Shown here: in pieces, positions 6,360-8,135 of the stretch
How the letters are laid out: each line of letters opens with the position of its first letter
Position numbering within the stretch: the first letter of the stretch is position 1
NCBI GenBank assembly: GCA_900771045.1
Contig: CAAGMM010000347.1
Span: 1 to 8,135, forward strand
Length of the DNA: 8,135 bases
Origin: Bacteroidales bacterium
GTDB lineage: Bacteria > Bacteroidota > Bacteroidia > Bacteroidales > F082
Direction of reading: 5' to 3'
Program-made: the position numbers and the translations under genes
Notes under the pieces: generated by a model
Seen by the model: the letters and a program-made list of their open reading frames with translations, nothing else
Database searches by the model: none
What the model was told of the DNA's origin: nothing

Positions 6360-7640
6360 ATGAAACGTTTCTTTACATTTATTATACTGATTATCATTAC
6401 ATTTAACGCTGCTTCGGCACTACAGTTGGACTCTTACGAGGAAAAAGACTACCGCGACGAAGTGAAAACGGTGCTCTTCCACCCCACCGCCTCCGACAGG
6501 GCAAAACCCATCGTCAAAATCGACGAGATAATCAGCAGCCTCTACCTTCAGTTCGACATCATCGGGACCGAAGCCCCATACCTTTATTACACTTTCATTC
6601 ACTGCACCCACGACTGGAAGCCTTCCGACCTCCGCGAAATCGAATACATCGACGGCTTCACGTCTAACGAGATAACGGAATTCACGTTCTCACGCAACAC
6701 ATTGATCGACTATGTGCATTACGACTTCATCTTCCCCACCGAAGACATGATTCCCAAACTCTCGGGCAACTACCTGCTCGTCGTTTATGCCGACAACGAC
6801 CCTTCGCCGGAAAACATCTACTTCACAAGACGCTTTATGGTACTTGAGAATCTGTCGTCGATAAGTATGGAGATACCGCGTTATCCCTACGACCTCAACC
6901 TTGGCACAAACGTTCATCAGGTTAAGGTTGAAGCCACCTATCCGGAGATGTTCAACAGCCGCGCCGCCGAATATTCCAACCTGACGATACAGCAGAACGG
7001 ACGCATCGACAATATCGTTGAAGGTCTGAAACCGACATTCGTCTATCCCGACAAGATGACCTACGAAAACAGCCCTGCGACAGTCTTTATGCCCGGGAAT
7101 CAATACCGTCACTTCAACACGAGCAACCTGCGCAACCGTCCGGAGAAGACGAAAAGCGTCATCCGCGGCGACGAGAACATAATCGTCACACTCGAAGACG
7201 ACTACAAACTCAACCTTCACGCATACGTTGACGAGGACGACCTTCTCGGCGAGAAATACATCTTCCTTGAGAGGAAAGACTACGACATCCGCTTTGAAGG
7301 CGACTATGTCACGGTGAAGTTCTTCCTCAAATGGTCGCCCGAAATGGCCGACAAGGACGTTTATATCCTCGGAGCCGTCAACGACTGGCGTCTCAACGAT
7401 CATTCGCTGATGAGCTACAATTCAAAACGCAAAGGCTACGAATGCAAAATGCTTCTGAAACAGGGCGTTTACGACTACACCTTCGCCGTGACGGACAAGG
7501 GCGCGCGCCAAGGCGAACTCGGGACCGTCAACGGCGACTATTGGGAAACGGTCTGCCAATACACGGCGATGCTTTACTACTACAACGTCAATATGGGTTA
7601 CGACATGCTCATCGGAGTCGCCACCGCAATGTCGCACTGA
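6360..7640 (+). CDS. DUF5103 / type IX secretion system plug-domain protein
   Basis: The 426-residue exported protein has a signal peptide at 1-20 (MKRFFTF, hydrophobic core, cleavage after AASA). The N-terminal part (about 25-165) has the DUF5103 pattern (YLYYTFIHCTHDWKPSDL, YVHYDFIFPTEDMIPKLSGNYLLVVY). In Flavobacterium johnsoniae a protein of this family, Plug, closes the periplasmic end of the SprA translocon of the type IX secretion system. Residues about 315-378 (YILGAVNDWRLND followed by GVYDYTFAV) look like an E-set fold related to the glycogen-binding domains of AMPK and branching enzymes. The rest (about 165-310) is beta-rich and conserved in tone with the family. It follows the LOG gene by 50 bp in a likely operon. 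No other T9SS component is in the window, so a T9SS role rests on family membership. It is nearly full family length and appears intact. Confidence 0.85.
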   Translation: MKRFFTFIILIIITFNAASALQLDSYEEKDYRDEVKTVLFHPTASDRAKPIVKIDEIISSLYLQFDIIGTEAPYLYYTFIHCTHDWKPSDLREIEYIDGFTSNEITEFTFSRNTLIDYVHYDFIFPTEDMIPKLSGNYLLVVYADNDPSPENIYFTRRFMVLENLSSISMEIPRYPYDLNLGTNVHQVKVEATYPEMFNSRAAEYSNLTIQQNGRIDNIVEGLKPTFVYPDKMTYENSPATVFMPGNQYRHFNTSNLRNRPEKTKSVIRGDENIIVTLEDDYKLNLHAYVDEDDLLGEKYIFLERKDYDIRFEGDYVTVKFFLKWSPEMADKDVYILGAVNDWRLNDHSLMSYNSKRKGYECKMLLKQGVYDYTFAVTDKGARQGELGTVNGDYWETVCQYTAMLYYYNVNMGYDMLIGVATAMSH

Positions 7641-7730
7641 TAGTCAATGAGCTTGCCTAAACTGTGATTTTCGTCAATATCCCAAAAAGTAGGTGCAAAG
7701 ACATTGTTTTTTCCGGCACAAACGGTTTCT

Positions 7731-7823
7731 TCACGGCAGGAAGACGTATTCCACGTCGGGGATTGTGTCTAACAGTGCGGCGGCCTTTTCCCTTCCGACG
7801 ATCATACAGATGGTGGCGCTAAG
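7731..7823 (-). pseudogene. 3' remnant of an apbE-like gene (FAD:protein FMN transferase)
   Basis: On the minus strand 30 codons and a TGA encode LSATICMIVGREKAAALLDT followed by IPDVEYVFLP. This matches the way ApbE proteins end: a (ADA)LSTxxxVLGxEKA segment, then a short helix and a final P-x-V strand. ApbE attaches FMN to subunits of Rnf/Nqr complexes and other flavoproteins. The similarity starts abruptly at 7823; upstream of that is AT-rich DNA and a palindrome, with no ApbE-like sequence and an in-frame stop soon after. It therefore looks like the tail of a gene whose body was deleted or displaced. Identification is from memory of the family C-terminus over a short stretch, so it is moderately sure. 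Confidence 0.55.
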
Positions 7824-7834
7824 AAAATTGAAAA

Positions 7835-7860
7835 TAGAGACGAGGCAGGCCCCGTCTCTA
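7835..7860. repeat. 26-bp near-palindrome, probable terminator or dispersed palindromic repeat
   Basis: TAGAGACG (7835-7842) pairs perfectly with CGTCTCTA (7853-7860). After one A/C mismatch the arms continue with GG/CC, leaving a CAGG loop. On the minus strand it lies 28 bp past the FISUMP fragment stop and is followed by TTTTC and a T-rich stretch, fitting an intrinsic terminator for that strand. The (G)TAGAGACG...CGTCTCTA(C) core resembles palindromic repeats dispersed in many bacterial genomes; that comparison is from memory. Only one copy is in the window. Confidence 0.7.
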
Positions 7861-7888
7861 CATCATATTGATATTTTTTTCGGTTAAT

Positions 7889-8116
7889 TTATTTGACTGG
7901 CTGCACTAACTGAACCGAGAATCCGCAGCTTCGGTACTTGCCTGCTGCGGTGTTCACTTCAGTATTGTTAAAAGACAGACCGTTCGCATAGTAGTGGGTA
8001 CTGTTACATGACGATGACCAGTACAAGCCTTTAGAATTGGGTCTATAGGTCAAATTGCAGGATGCAGCACCATTCAACCCCTTGTAAATACAGGCGATTC
8101 CGACGGTTGAAAGCTT
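7889..8116 (-). pseudogene. C-terminal fragment of a FISUMP-like (DUF1566-type) domain protein
   Basis: The minus strand is open for 75 codons to a TAA at 7889-7891. The translation contains KGLYWSSSCNSTHYYANGLS, then FNNTEVN, then RSCGFSVQLVQPVK. YWSS, a Ser/Asn/Thr-rich stretch, F-N-x-x-x-V-N and GFSVxLV are the hallmarks of the end of FISUMP domains, C-type-lectin-like modules common at the C-termini of secreted Bacteroidota proteins. The frame is closed upstream by TGA at 8117-8119 and contains no ATG, so this cannot be a complete gene: it is a remnant, a silent cassette, or a gene broken by a nonsense or frameshift change near 8117. The beginning lies beyond the window if it exists. A palindrome 28 bp downstream may terminate it. 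Confidence 0.6.
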
Positions 8117-8135
8117 TCAGCTCAAAAATCGATGC

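Larger units (their letters stand above)
7641..8135. other. Gene-poor remnant region at the right edge
   Basis: No intact gene is present in these 495 bp. All recognisable content is on the minus strand and degraded: an apbE-like tail, a palindrome and a FISUMP-like fragment. The first 90 bp (7641-7730) hold nothing I can identify, apart from a weak TGTCTTTG on the minus strand (7696-7703). A perfect 12-bp palindrome TGAAAGCTTTCA lies at 8108-8119, across the FISUMP frame's upstream stop. The layout suggests a site of repeated deletion or insertion. Confidence 0.6.

Noticed and set aside
6690..7403. Long open frame on the minus strand (237 codons) opposite the plug-domain gene
   Set aside because: Same reason: antisense shadow caused by codon bias, with Val/Asp/Phe-rich composition and no recognisable domain.
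7696..7703. Minus-strand TGTCTTTG as a Bacteroidota -7 box
   Set aside because: The first two bases are TG instead of TA, no -33 box is at the right spacing, and it would transcribe only into the antisense of the plug gene.
7693..7887. 64-codon plus-strand open frame
   Set aside because: It runs antisense to the apbE-like tail and through the palindrome, and its composition gives no protein signal.

Overview
The window looks like chromosome from a member of the Bacteroidota, most likely a Bacteroidales-type bacterium. Three things point there. Promoters match the Bacteroidota consensus (TTTG, about 20 bp, TAnnTTTG). Start codons lack clear Shine-Dalgarno sites and have A-rich leaders. The gene content also fits: a long-form QueA, a type IX secretion plug-domain protein and a FISUMP-like (Fibrobacter succinogenes major paralogous) domain fragment. 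This assignment is inferred from motifs read by eye; no database search was possible.

Left part, minus strand (1-3748). Positions 1-160 hold three adjacent short-period tandem arrays (7, 7 and 8 bp). The last one supplies the final codons and stop of a queA-family gene (146-1372), which makes the queuosine precursor in tRNA. Nine bases upstream of queA ends a large envelope gene (1382-3748). Its product has a signal peptide, about six TPR-like repeats and a C-terminal outer-membrane beta-barrel. The two genes form a likely operon driven from the 3749-3904 gap.

Centre, plus strand (3854-5197). Divergent from that operon, a near-perfect promoter drives a 430-residue predicted lipoprotein. Its mature part is a complete arginine deiminase with all recognisable catalytic motifs. 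An arginine deiminase carrying a lipoprotein signal, with no arcB/arcC neighbours, is the most interesting complete gene here. It would work at the cell envelope, turning arginine into citrulline and ammonia.

Right centre (5424-7640). A tRNA-Gly(CCC) gene on the minus strand and a plus-strand operon start divergently from a short AT-rich region. The operon encodes a LOG-family nucleoside-5'-monophosphate phosphoribohydrolase and a DUF5103 (type IX secretion plug-domain) protein.

Right edge (7641-8135). This 495-bp stretch has no intact gene but holds a mosaic of remnants on the minus strand: the last 30 codons of an apbE-like gene, a 26-bp near-palindrome that may act as a terminator, and a start-less 75-codon C-terminal fragment of a FISUMP-like domain. 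The fragment's codon pattern resembles variable regions of diversity-generating retroelements. That is a hypothesis only, since no reverse transcriptase or template repeat lies in the window.
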